From contig NW_023503608.1 in assembly GCF_014529535.1 (NCBI RefSeq), forward strand, positions 2,542,001 to 2,606,000: a DNA stretch of 64,000 nt, in the 5' to 3' direction. This DNA is from Bradysia coprophila. Its lineage: Eukaryota; Arthropoda; Insecta; Diptera; Sciaridae. The notes under the pieces are model-generated. The model was given only the letters and a program-made list of their open reading frames with translations. It searched no databases and had not been told where the DNA came from. The number at the start of each line of letters is the position of its first letter. Position 1 is the stretch's first letter. The translations under genes were made by a program, and so were the position numbers. Positions 55,444 through 64,000 of the stretch are shown here, piece by piece.

Positions 55444-57573
55444 TTAAATGAGACCTTTACTCTTCAAAAAAGCTTCCTGATTCGGTTCACGTCCCAAAAT
55501 ATTGCGGAGCATATCGAATCCATCGACTGATCCACCTTTCTCCAGAATCGTTTGACGATATTTCATTCCAGCATTGGCATCGAGTGGACCCACTTTTCCG
55601 AATACCGTTTCGTACATATCGACACTGAATACCTCGCTCCACATATACGAGTAGTAACCGGCGTCATAAGAATGCATCACATGTTCGAAAGTTCCAGGGA
55701 AGAATGTATCCGGATGTGGTCTCATACCAAGAATCTCGAATGTGACATCACTGTAAGCTTTTCGCGGACCGATGGAACCACTCTGATGGATTCTTTGATC
55801 GAACGTTGCTAGAGCAATCTGCCGCAAATTGAAATATCCAGCGTTGGCCATATCGGCTTTCTTTAATTTGTCCACCTCAACGTCTGAAATAGTTTCTCCA
55901 GTTTCATAGTGCCCAGACATGCGAGCAAGTACTTCCTTTTCTTTTACCCAATTTTCTAGCATCTGGGATGGAGCTTCAACAAAGTCACGTTCAACATGAG
56001 TGCCCCAGAACATTTGCACTTTAGCCTTTGAACAAATTGCGTGCATTGCGTGACCAAATTCATGAAAATATGTTGTGACTTCGTTAGGAGTCAGCAGTGA
56101 TGGTTTGCCTTGACTAGGTGGATTGAAATTGCAAACCATACAAGTAACTGTCTTCTCCTTGACTCCCGCCTCATTTACTGCTCCGCTTTGCATAGGCTTG
56201 TTGGCGAAGTGTGAGTGTTTGCCTTCACGTGGGAATAAGTCCATGTAAACATATCCCATAAGCTCTCCGGATTGCTTATCATTAACTTTATACGCAAACA
56301 CATCGTCATGCCAGGCAGGTGGATCAATCAATTTCGTGAACTCGAGTCCAAGAATATGCGAATAGACTCCTAGCAGTCCTTTGGTCACGGTTTCCAATGG
56401 AAAATACTCTTTCAACTTTTCGGTGTCAATGCAGTAGTCCTTCTCTTCAATCATATTACAATAATAGCTGAGATCCCACATGTCCAATTCACCATTAAAC
56501 TCGTACCCGTATTTCTTGCACTCTTCTTCCTTAAGTTTGAGTAAAGCTTCTCTTTCCTCTTTCCACAAGGGCTGCAGTTTAGACGACAAAGTCTTAAGAA
56601 ACGAATCCACCGTTTCGGGATTTTTAGCCATGTTCTTTTCTTGGCGATGCGCAGCCCATGTCTTATATCCAAGTAATTTGGCACATTCGTGACGTAATTC
56701 AATTACTCTCTGCATGATTTCCTCATTTCTAGTGCCACCTCGATTATTATAAGCCAGAACCATTTTTCGACGAGTGTCGGGTATTCGACATTTACGCATT
56801 ACCGGCAAATAGGTGGGATAGCTCATCGTTAATTTCTTCAATCCGGTTTCTGCATCGACCTCCAATCCTTTAATGAAATCTTCCGATAAGCCAGCCAAGT
56901 CGCTTTCATTCAACAGAACAACAGTTTTATCTTCAATCAGTCGTTTCTCAAATTCTCCTGCCAAAGTGTTTATTTCAGTCTTCAGCACCTTCAGTTGGTT
57001 ATGTTGTTCTGTCTCCAATTGCAAACCATTGCTTTTTCCGACAGTAATCATACGATCAACAAACCGCACGTACTCTGGATCTATGTCGCAGATTTTTCTA
57101 AATTCAATCATTCGCTCGAAAACATCCTTTCGCATAAACATTTCCAAAGTTAAATCATCGATTGCTTTTCCCGCCTCAGTCGCAGCATCACGAACTTCTT
57201 TTTTAACGCCAACCAATTTCGGAAATACAATGGGCGAGCCAAGCGTACCATACCACCAATAGTTTCCGAACGTTAGCCGCTGGGCCTGCAGTATGGGTTG
57301 AAGGAACGTATCGAAAGTCAGGTTTCCCATATCCGCACTTCCAGCCTTATCGTACAAGGTTTGTATTTGATTAAGAACTTCGGGTAGTCTGTCCTTGATA
57401 TCGTTTTCCTTCCATGATCTGAAGTTCCAATTGTGTCGCATTCCCTCGGGTAGTTTATCAGTTGTACAGGCCATGGCGATTGATTTTCGTTCTGTTGTTC
57501 GATACTTTGAAAATAGACAGAAATTAATGGATCGTTGATGTTGTGATCGTTTTATTAAACTCAGCACTAACAT
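55444..57573 (-). CDS. M3 metallopeptidase (thimet oligopeptidase/neurolysin-like), copy 2
   Basis: Single exon, intact. The zinc motif HEFGH and FVEAPSQMLENW are conserved. Two starts are possible. The ATG at 57474 (context GCCATGG) gives 676 residues and aligns with copy 1. The upstream ATG at 57573 adds 33 residues (MLVLSLIKRSQHQRSINFCL then FSKYRTTERKSIA), which are basic, hydroxylated and free of acidic residues except one Glu, resembling a mitochondrial presequence. The homologous bases exist upstream of copy 1 but lack an ATG there. Vertebrate neurolysin is known to reach mitochondria through an N-terminal presequence. Changes relative to copy 1 cluster around residues 140-150, 440-450 and 520-555. 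Both copies probably arose by the segmental duplication of this block. Confidence 0.92.
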   Translation of the reverse strand: MLVLSLIKRSQHQRSINFCLFSKYRTTERKSIAMACTTDKLPEGMRHNWNFRSWKENDIKDRLPEVLNQIQTLYDKAGSADMGNLTFDTFLQPILQAQRLTFGNYWWYGTLGSPIVFPKLVGVKKEVRDAATEAGKAIDDLTLEMFMRKDVFERMIEFRKICDIDPEYVRFVDRMITVGKSNGLQLETEQHNQLKVLKTEINTLAGEFEKRLIEDKTVVLLNESDLAGLSEDFIKGLEVDAETGLKKLTMSYPTYLPVMRKCRIPDTRRKMVLAYNNRGGTRNEEIMQRVIELRHECAKLLGYKTWAAHRQEKNMAKNPETVDSFLKTLSSKLQPLWKEEREALLKLKEEECKKYGYEFNGELDMWDLSYYCNMIEEKDYCIDTEKLKEYFPLETVTKGLLGVYSHILGLEFTKLIDPPAWHDDVFAYKVNDKQSGELMGYVYMDLFPREGKHSHFANKPMQSGAVNEAGVKEKTVTCMVCNFNPPSQGKPSLLTPNEVTTYFHEFGHAMHAICSKAKVQMFWGTHVERDFVEAPSQMLENWVKEKEVLARMSGHYETGETISDVEVDKLKKADMANAGYFNLRQIALATFDQRIHQSGSIGPRKAYSDVTFEILGMRPHPDTFFPGTFEHVMHSYDAGYYSYMWSEVFSVDMYETVFGKVGPLDANAGMKYRQTILEKGGSVDGFDMLRNILGREPNQEAFLKSKGLI

Positions 57574-58016
57574 TTCAAGCGGATTATTTCAGTTAATGAG
57601 TCGAAGATTTTAGAATTTGTTGTTTGACAATTAGATTTGGCGGATTTGCCGTAAATAAATTTATTTCTTTTTGTTTAACTGCGCTTTGTCATCTGTTAAA
57701 TGAAATGTCAAAAAGCCGGTATAAAATTATTCGCGTCAGACTGGAGAGCCGCCGATGGTTTCTACTATCATTATTTTGCTGATGATGCAAGCAAAAGACA
57801 AAAGAACGACAGAGACGGTATAAGGCAGGCATTCAGATTTCCTTGGTGAAATGAATGAACTTTCATAATGAGTTTCGCGAGTGTATAGCGACAGACAGTT
57901 TATATATGAGAACGTTGCAGTCGTAGTCCGTTGGCCATACAGTGGTCAATTAAAATTTAAGCTCATCCCAAATCATATAGATACAAATGCAGACAATTAT
58001 CGTTACATCTGATCAT

Positions 58017-58832
58017 CTACTTTATTTTGCTCTTTTTATTCCCACGCTTCGATTCATTAAGCACGGTAAATGTTACAGCTGCCTGTGCTAAATAATATGT
58101 GAACATAACAATTTCTTGATGATAAGGTAAGACGGAGTAAAAACGATTCAAAGACAAGTATGAATCTGATACCATAAACGACAGTGCTGCAATGCTTTCA
58201 AGTGCATTCGTCGAGTTACCAGGGTGTCGCAGAAACTTAGAACATGCCAACCAAACTCGACCTAACAAAATTGGTGAATACAGAAAAACTGCTGCAGCAA
58301 GTACAATTGGCTGTTCCATTACTCCCGCTCTAATTAGGTATAGTACTGTGAAAGAAACATATCGACCAGTCTAATTTGATATTTACACATTCGCTTATAT
58401 CTCGATGGCTTACCAATGTTTGCATACGGAATGAACACAAGACCCAATTTCAGATTGAGTGGCTCAATTCCAGCAGCTCTTATGAAAAGAATCTGTGCCA
58501 CACCAAATGCTACGACTCCATACAAAAAATATTCCGGCCATATAAGACACGCGTCTCCCACACATGAGAATAGGAGTCCAGTAAAAATTTTGCGATTGAT
58601 TCTAGTCTCATCGACGAAACCTTCGTGCAGTCTTGTGAAAAGTGCTAGGGACAAAATCGGTAAACACTTGACGACAGTCGACCACAACGAAGGAATGTGT
58701 TCCGGTATTAAGAGTGTAAAATACAGTCCAATCGACGCAATAAATGGAATCGATAGCAAAATCTGCAAAATAGTTCGCTTTGGTTCTTAAGAAAATAGCA
58801 TGAGGCGGATGGCTTACCGTATTGAGAGCCAT
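58017..58832 (-). CDS. Lysoplasmalogenase-like membrane protein (TMEM86/YhhN family)
   Basis: Three exons on the minus strand: 58832-58818, 58762-58414, 58345-58017; in frame, 230 residues. The first exon codes only MALNT; the remaining protein is almost entirely hydrophobic helices, with the family motifs KCLPILSLALF, FSCVGDACLIWPEYFLYGVVAF and SFMVSDSYLSLNRF. The two conserved aspartates in GDACL and SDSYL sit where the YhhN family has its proposed active site. TMEM86A/B cleave the vinyl-ether bond of lysoplasmalogens in the ER membrane; eight helices are usual and length matches. The C-terminus is basic (SKRGNKKSKIK). It lies just upstream of duplication block 2, in the same orientation as the peptidase. 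Confidence 0.88.
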
Positions 58833-59902
58833 TCTCTTGCAAACTTGCTTATAGTTTGATCTCTCTTTGTGACTGTTTAAGAGACTATGAACTAATGTAC
58901 TCAGAACTGACTTAATACATGAATTTATTGAATATTCGATTAGATAATCTTAAAGTCGTTATCGCTCTTTTGCGCAAGAGCAGCGCATTTTTTAAGTTCG
59001 TTTAACTATGCCAACTGTGTAAATACTCAAAAGGTCGTTAAGTCTGAATCTCAATTGGTTATGGTTAATATATCTTCCTTACAACAAATCCGCAGTATCA
59101 GTACCGATCTTAGTCTTATCTTAGCGTATGATCGGTGATCCAAGTCGTAATGACAAAAAATATTTTCTTTGCTCATAAGCTGTAAATTAGCATTCCAAAG
59201 GAATTGTTGTTAGCTGCCGTGAAGGTTTTTATTTCAATAGAACTAAATTTTGTCAAAGACCCGTTCTTCACCACAACATACTCAGACTAACAGAAAAGGC
59301 AGCGGTAGTAGTGACACAACAACACTCACGTATTCTAGACATCAGAGTTGATTGAGTTAGACTTCTGGAATATCCAGCAAGTATTGCCAAGATTTTTTTT
59401 GGGGGGATTCGTCACATTTTGGCGTTTCTTCACACTCTGGCGATTTTTCTAGGAAATTTAACAAATCAGTCAACAGTGATAAATTGCCGAGAAACCTATG
59501 ATAGAGTGTGAAGAATCGCTAAAAAAAATTTCCAAAACGTGAAGAAACGCCATAGGGACAAATTTACCATTCCTTGTGTTTTTCGACGTTTCTTCACACT
59601 TTGCTGATTTTTGTTGGCGATTCCTCACGGGAATCTAAAAATGGTTCTTGCTTTAAGAGATTAAGATCCTACGAGAACCGGTCACAGTTTCGTTATGTTG
59701 AGTTGCATCAATATTCGAATTTTAATCATCACATCATGTATCCAAGGTTACTCAAATATTGTCCGTTATTAGATTCTTCGATAAATATTTACCTTTAAAA
59801 ACGTCTCGCCGAATTTGCAAACATAAAAATATTTACCAGAAAAATTGTATTTTTATTTCGATTCAGGATCCATTCTTAAATTTCTTCCTTAAAAACATCG
59901 CT
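58833..59902. other. Intergenic region between TMEM86 and PSMB6
   Basis: Contains the repeat cluster at 59400-59640. A TTTATT at 59852-59857 would serve as a minus-strand AATAAA for PSMB6. No gene seen. Confidence 0.6.
59400..59640. repeat. Direct and inverted repeats of GCGTTTCTTCACACT
   Basis: GGCGTTTCTTCACACTCTGG, its complement AGAGTGTGAAGAATCGC followed by GTGAAGAAACGCC, and again GACGTTTCTTCACACTTTGC occur within 240 bases. The arrangement looks like a folded or partly duplicated small TIR element. Confidence 0.55.
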
Positions 59903-60861
59903 TTATGCACTGACCATACGCACAACCGGTGTAGAATTCGGTAGTGCTTCAGGTGGAGCGAAAAATACCTTCCGTTCAATGCCATCCTTAGTTATAACAC
60001 CGATGCGCACTACACCGCCCGAACTTCCATCATGATGCATAGCATGCAAAACGGCTGGAAAGAAAGTCATCGAAATTTGAAATTCCCCAATCAATTTTTT
60101 CGCTAAATGTGCACCGTACTTTTCTTAACAAACTCCACGCACTCGTCTTTCTGCATTCCTTCGCGGTAGAATTCCCGAATGAAACCGTACACATACGAGC
60201 TGCCCGATCCGCCGATTGTACAACTTTGACGAACCAACATACCACCCAATGGAATCGAATAAACTTGTCCGCCTAGCTCTTTATCCCAACCAGCAACAAT
60301 GATGCCGGCGACCAATGAGTCGCGATAATTGTAACAATAGTTGCGAAATTCGGATGCAGCCTCCGATACCAATGGCTCATTTCCGGTCTGATTTCTGCGG
60401 GAAGAATAAAACTGTGACTGACGAAACAAGTATCAGGAATTTCGATCACATACTCGTGATAGCTCATCGAATACTGTACAATATCAGCGATAGCTTGAGT
60501 GTCTGCTGCGGATCCACTTCGGCAACAATAGATTTTGTCGGTGATTCTATTTAACTTGTCAGTAACTCGATTGGCAACATAAGATCCAAGACTAGTACGT
60601 GAATCGGCCGCAACTATAACACCGTCTGCGAATTCGACAGCCATAATTGTGGTCTAAAATGAAACAGATTGGATTCCTTAACAACAAAAGTATAAAATTT
60701 ACATTCTAAAAATTGGGTCGTCGAACATAATGTATGCCGATGTCGAAGCATATTCATGCCCCATACGTACTCACTACCTAACCTATGAATTTACGAATAA
60801 AATTGTTACTCACGCCAGTACTATGCTTAGCGGACATCCAGTCATTTCCACCCAATTCCAT
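59903..60861 (-). CDS. PSMB6: Proteasome subunit beta type-6 (beta-1, caspase-like)
   Basis: Four exons on the minus strand: 60861-60814, 60653-60454, 60394-60120, 60054-59903; all in frame, 224 residues. Ntn-hydrolase beta subunit of the 20S proteasome. The propeptide is [16 protein letters not shown] (16 residues); autocleavage after Gly16 would free the catalytic Thr17, and the mature chain starts [20 protein letters not shown]. Other hallmarks are [50 protein letters not shown] and [12 protein letters not shown]. Beta-1 cuts after acidic residues. The first intron falls exactly at the propeptide/mature junction. A functional active site is expected. Confidence 0.94.
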
Positions 60862-61100
60862 TGTTGTTACTTAAGTAATGCACGAAATTAAATCAAATGA
60901 AAATGTAAATTTTACAGAAATTACTTAGTCTCAGCGTTCGAAGGGTAATGACAAGCAGAAATTGTTAGTTTTGTTTTTATCCGGATCAATATGAAGTTGT
61001 CTGCAGAATGCAATCAGTGCTGCTATGACTTCAACCATTTCATGCGCTGCAAAACTTTCGTTGTGATTTTGAAAGTTATAAATGAACGACATATTCATAC

Positions 61101-61247
61101 CAATGAAAGTAAATGGATAGGTATGGCCAAACGTTCAAATTTGTTCTAGCCGGAGCACATACGGATTTGCATGGCGCCACCTCAAACGAACTCATTTCTA
61201 GTGCAAATTTGTATGGACTGGCCATACCTACTTATCTACTTTCATTG
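61101..61247. mobile_element. hAT-like MITE of 147 bp with perfect 8-bp target duplication
   Basis: TIRs CAATGAAAGTAAATGGATAG with GTATGGCC, and the inverse at the right end (GGCCATACCTACTTATCTAC then TTTCATTG). ATTCATAC is repeated exactly on both sides (61093-61100 and 61248-61255). An 8-bp duplication and CA...TG ends fit the hAT superfamily. Confidence 0.85.
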
Positions 61248-61360
61248 ATTCATACAACATAATCCACAAAAGATTGTTAGATCTAAGAGCAGCCTCTTTT
61301 TGAAGGGAAAATATCGGTAAACGTGGGATTAGCTTTTGCGGCCCACGTCTGTTTACTATG

Positions 61361-61515
61361 ACTTGTCGACTTTAGGCACCCTGGAAATCAGTAAAGGAGT
61401 CGAGGAATACCTCCAAATAAATTTCTAAAAATCAAAAATTAAATTTTAGATTTTTTAAATTTTATTTGGAAGTAACCAGCGACTCCTTTACTACTTTCCA
61501 GGGTGTCTAAAGCTC
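61361..61515. mobile_element. MITE, GGCACCCTGGA-type TIR (copy B)
   Basis: Left arm ACTTTAGGCACCCTGGAAAT followed by AGTAAAGGAGTCG-GGAATACCTCC; the right arm is the inverse (CGACTCCTTTACTACTTTCC then AGGGTGTCTAAAG). The central CCAAATAAATTTCTAAAAATC is shared with copy A at 2090-2256. Confidence 0.75.
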
Positions 61516-61864
61516 CAGCGTGCGCATTATTCTGCAATGTGCTGTGTTCCTAGCTATTTCAACGATTTTAGTTTTCTTCAGTTTAAGAAGATGTTAAAGT
61601 TATGGTTATTGGAAAAGGCCCAAATTGATAAATTATCAAAGCTATATTCATTAGTCTAACTGAAAAAAGGATAACGCATTCTTCCTTTTTCTTATTTTAA
61701 GTACTTTTTTATTTTTTTAAATGATCAAAATCATTAATCAAATTCCTTCATTGAAGAAATTCACTGGAATTGATTATTTTGCTTGTTGTTTTGTTTAATG
61801 AAGAGAAATTTACTTACCTTCTTTTAATTCAAAATTGTGCAAATCTTAAATTTCTGAAATAAAT

Positions 61865-61888
61865 CACTACTACTACTACTACTACAAA
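61865..61888. repeat. ACT trinucleotide microsatellite
   Basis: About eight uninterrupted ACT repeats. No coding context. Confidence 0.8.
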
Positions 61889-62010
61889 ATGGAATTGAAC
61901 ACTTGGTATACATGCTTCACATCAACTGTTCTTTCATTCAAATTCGCTAGGCAGAGAAGTTCTGCTGTAAATTGCCAAAGTGACATCTCTTGTTATAGAT
62001 TGTGGGAATT

Positions 62011-62133
62011 TCGAGGGGAAACTACGCGGCAAAGTCTGTCTCACTTACTTCCATTGACGTACTATTTTCTTCTATTTGTCACCCATACGAAATAGCACCT
62101 GTCCCAGTATTATTGCTCGCGTAGTTTCCTCGG
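62011..62133. mobile_element. MITE, GGGAAACTA-type TIR (copy B)
   Basis: Left end TCGAGGGGAAACTACGCGGC, right end TTGCTCGCGTAGTTTCCTCG. CTGTCCCAGTATT near the right end is the inverse of ACTGGGACAG in copy A at 8336-8445. Confidence 0.65.
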
Positions 62134-62351
62134 ATAATTCTTATCGTGACTACCGCAAATATCAGCGAGTCGGTCTTTCGAGCTCCAAAATTTAAAAACA
62201 AATCATTTGTTAAGAAATTTAAAATTTATCGATCACATTGTTCATGACAATACTGTTCGTGTGAAGTGACAGAAGACCTTCTTGTGAAACTTGTGACATT
62301 GACAGTCCTGTGAAATAGTGCTCGAATCTACAATCTATAGAGCGACTATGC

Positions 62352-62512
62352 TAGTTATTTTCTTAACGTATGCTGAAAGCTTTTTTAGCGAATGGGAGGT
62401 TTCCAACGCGAGTTCTGGAATCGAATTCATTAAAAAAGCTTTTTAGCATAAGTTGGGAACAAACTTGGAAATACGCGACAAAGTCGCCGTATTTTCACAC
62501 TAGTTAGGAAAA
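62352..62512. repeat. Dispersed repeat, copy 2 of a pair, with internal foldback
   Basis: Matches 41746-41870 (TTATTTTCTTAACGTATGCT, GCGAATGGGAGGTTT, ACTAGTTAGGAAA). It has an extra central piece, ATTAAAAAAGCTTTTTAGCA, that mirrors the left arm AAGCTTTTTTAGCGAAT. Confidence 0.6.
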
Positions 62513-62570
62513 CTTCTTGTCGCTCTACCGCTTTTCAAATCTTCTAGTAACATGTCTACGTATAATGGAC

Positions 62571-62801
62571 CAAGGTTCTGAAAGAACAGGTCAAGACACT
62601 TTCGAGTTGATCACGAAGGCGGTGTGATCAAAATTTTCCTGTAGCGCCAACTAGGTTTGGAAAATTTTATATGACGATTTCATCTTAACAAAAAAAAATT
62701 GTTTTCAAGTTGACTTTTCAAACAATATACATGTCTGAATTGTCAAAATTTGTGTTTCACCCGCCTTCTTAAGTGTCTTAACCTGTTCTTTCAGAACCTT
62801 G
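62571..62801. mobile_element. hAT-like MITE of 231 bp with perfect 8-bp target duplication
   Basis: TIRs of about 30 bp: CAAGGTTCTGAAAGAACAGG and TCAAGACACTT at the left, AAGTGTCTTAACCTGTTCTT and TCAGAACCTTG at the right. TAATGGAC is repeated exactly at 62563-62570 and 62802-62809. The 8-bp duplication points to hAT. No transposase is encoded. Confidence 0.88.
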
Positions 62802-62995
62802 TAATGGACTGGGTCCCTTGATTTGCATTATTGAATTTTTGATTACAAAAAGTAGTCTGACATCACTGAATCGTATAATCAGGCACCACCAAAATTGTCG
62901 TGTTTTGTTGACGTTTACAATTCAAATATCTCTTAGAAGAAGTAGTATAAATTTCATTTGTGTGGCCTTTTTTTCGCTAGTTAAATTATTTGAAA

Positions 62996-64000
62996 ATGGA
63001 TTCAACCGATAACAATGGTTTTCCAGACAATATCGTCATGGGAGAAGTGGATTACTCTAATTTACCCTACGTCATTAGTTTATTCGTTTTAATTTTAAGT
63101 TTATGTGAGCCAATCAGATTTGCTGCTAGTGAGGTTATGTCGAAAACTGAATTTTAATTTATTCAATTCCAGTAATTCTGTTTTTGTGGAGAAAAACAAA
63201 GACTGCACGCACAGATATATTACTGGTAGGACCATCTGATTCTGGGAAAACGTATCTATTTTCACAGTTGCTATTTTCCGAAGACAAAGAAACATTTACA
63301 TCGATTGCAGCCAATACCGGAATTTATAACGGTGAACAAGTTAGTACAAAACCAATTCATAGAAATTGGAAAAAAACCTATCGATAAATTGATACTAATA
63401 TGGTTATAACATCGTGTCCATTTAGGGGCAGATCAAGTTTGTGGACATTCCCGGAAACGAGCGGCTACGCAGCAAATTCTTAGATCAATACAAGTATTTG
63501 GCTAAAGGCGTTATATTCGTTATCGATAGTGTCACATTACAACGGGATGTTCGTGACGTTGCCGAGTAAATTTACAAAATTTTAATTGCAAATTTAGCAA
63601 TTTCCTTTTATAACTTTCTTGTTTTAATTATTGTTTACGCAGCTATTTATACACAATTTTGGCCGACAACGCATTATCAGCCACACCGATTTTGATTTTA
63701 TGCAATAAACAAGACGAGACAATGGCCAAAGGCAGTGTAGTCGTTCAGAATTTACTGGAAAAAGAATTGTAAGTGAATTGAATCGTCATGGTGTCAGTGG
63801 TCATCCGGTTGTTAACTGAATTTATAATTTTTCGTTCTTTCGCAACAGAAATCTCATTCGAACAACACGATCCAGTCGTTTGCAGTCCGTTGACAATACC
63901 GCTAATCGTGAGGATGTCTATTTGGGAAAGCAGGGAAAGGATTTCCAGTTCAGTCATTTAACACAAAATATTCAAATTGTTGAGTGTTCGGCAAAGGAAC
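62996..64000 (+). CDS. SRPRB: Signal recognition particle receptor beta subunit (cut by window edge)
   Basis: Exons 62996-63104, 63173-63339, 63426-63565, 63643-63768 and 63849 to the window end, all in frame; 231 full codons are visible. A single N-terminal membrane anchor covers residues about 22-42, cytosolic side after it. The small GTPase motifs are P-loop GPSDSGKT (56-63), the G3 motif DIPGNER, G4 NKQD and G5 SAKE, the usual SR-beta set with its non-standard G-P-x-x-S-G-K-T loop. SR-beta anchors SR-alpha to the ER membrane and couples SRP docking to the translocon. The last residues of the domain lie beyond the window. Confidence 0.93.

Larger units (their letters stand above)
54590..57870. 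repeat. Segmental duplication, block 2
   Basis: Counterpart of 46089-49805 in the same orientation, separated from it by the BTB gene. It carries a broken P450 exon 2, a 311-bp insertion, an intact M3 peptidase and the empty site of the Harbinger-like element. Confidence 0.85.
60862..62995. other. Intergenic region between PSMB6 and SRPRB, MITE-rich
   Basis: Divergent gene pair with about 2.1 kb between. It holds five repeat elements (61101-61247, 61361-61515, 62011-62133, 62352-62512, 62571-62801) and an ACT microsatellite at 61865-61888. The 68-codon frame at 61889-62095 runs into a MITE and is not supported. Confidence 0.7.

Noticed and set aside
61889-62095. 68-codon frame downstream of the ACT microsatellite
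   Set aside because: Its second half lies in a MITE and no gene signals accompany it.

Overview
The window looks like insect nuclear DNA, most likely from a fly. It is AT-rich, genes have mostly short GT-AG introns (about 50-70 bases), several lineage-typical families are present (CYP6-like P450, PDGGWGW monocarboxylate transporter), and small inverted-repeat elements (MITEs) are dense. A lower dipteran such as a fungus gnat is my guess, not something the sequence proves. All exon models below were built by hand from splice signals and reading-frame agreement; no alignment was run.

Layout. 1-258 (-): start of a LEM-domain nuclear-envelope protein, cut by the window edge. 3125-4733 (+): RRS1 ribosome-assembly factor, followed by a partial duplication of its own 3' flank and a 169-bp hairpin tandem array. 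12235-25754 (-): a USP31/43-type deubiquitinase whose first intron is nearly 10 kb and holds a 145-bp tandem-repeat element. 27070-28631 (+): a complete four-exon gene for an unrecognised secreted or membrane protein. 31891-33747 (+): monocarboxylate transporter (SLC16 family). 35083-36218 (-): exosome ring subunit EXOSC7/Rrp42-like. 40056-40346 (-): small cysteine-rich secreted peptide. 42775-46706 (+): two-exon cytochrome P450, tail-to-tail with an M3 metallopeptidase at 46845-48875 (-). 51321-53361 (-): BTB-BACK protein. 54590-57870: a second copy of the P450-exon-2/M3-peptidase block, in which the P450 is a broken remnant and the peptidase (55444-57573, -) is intact. 58017-58832 (-): TMEM86-type lysoplasmalogenase. 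59903-60861 (-): proteasome beta-1 (PSMB6). 62996-64000 (+): SRP receptor beta subunit, cut by the window edge.

Most genes are unrelated housekeeping functions: ribosome assembly, RNA decay, the proteasome and deubiquitination, and protein targeting to the ER. The accessory interest lies in the duplicated P450/peptidase block and in the mobile elements. The two block copies act as a natural before/after pair: a 565-bp PIF/Harbinger-like element sits in copy 1 while copy 2 keeps the empty site, and a different element of about 0.3 kb sits only in copy 2. Two other elements have perfect 8-bp target duplications (hAT-like). Several MITE families occur twice or more in these 64 kb. I see no CRISPR array, rRNA or tRNA gene and no retrovirus-like element.
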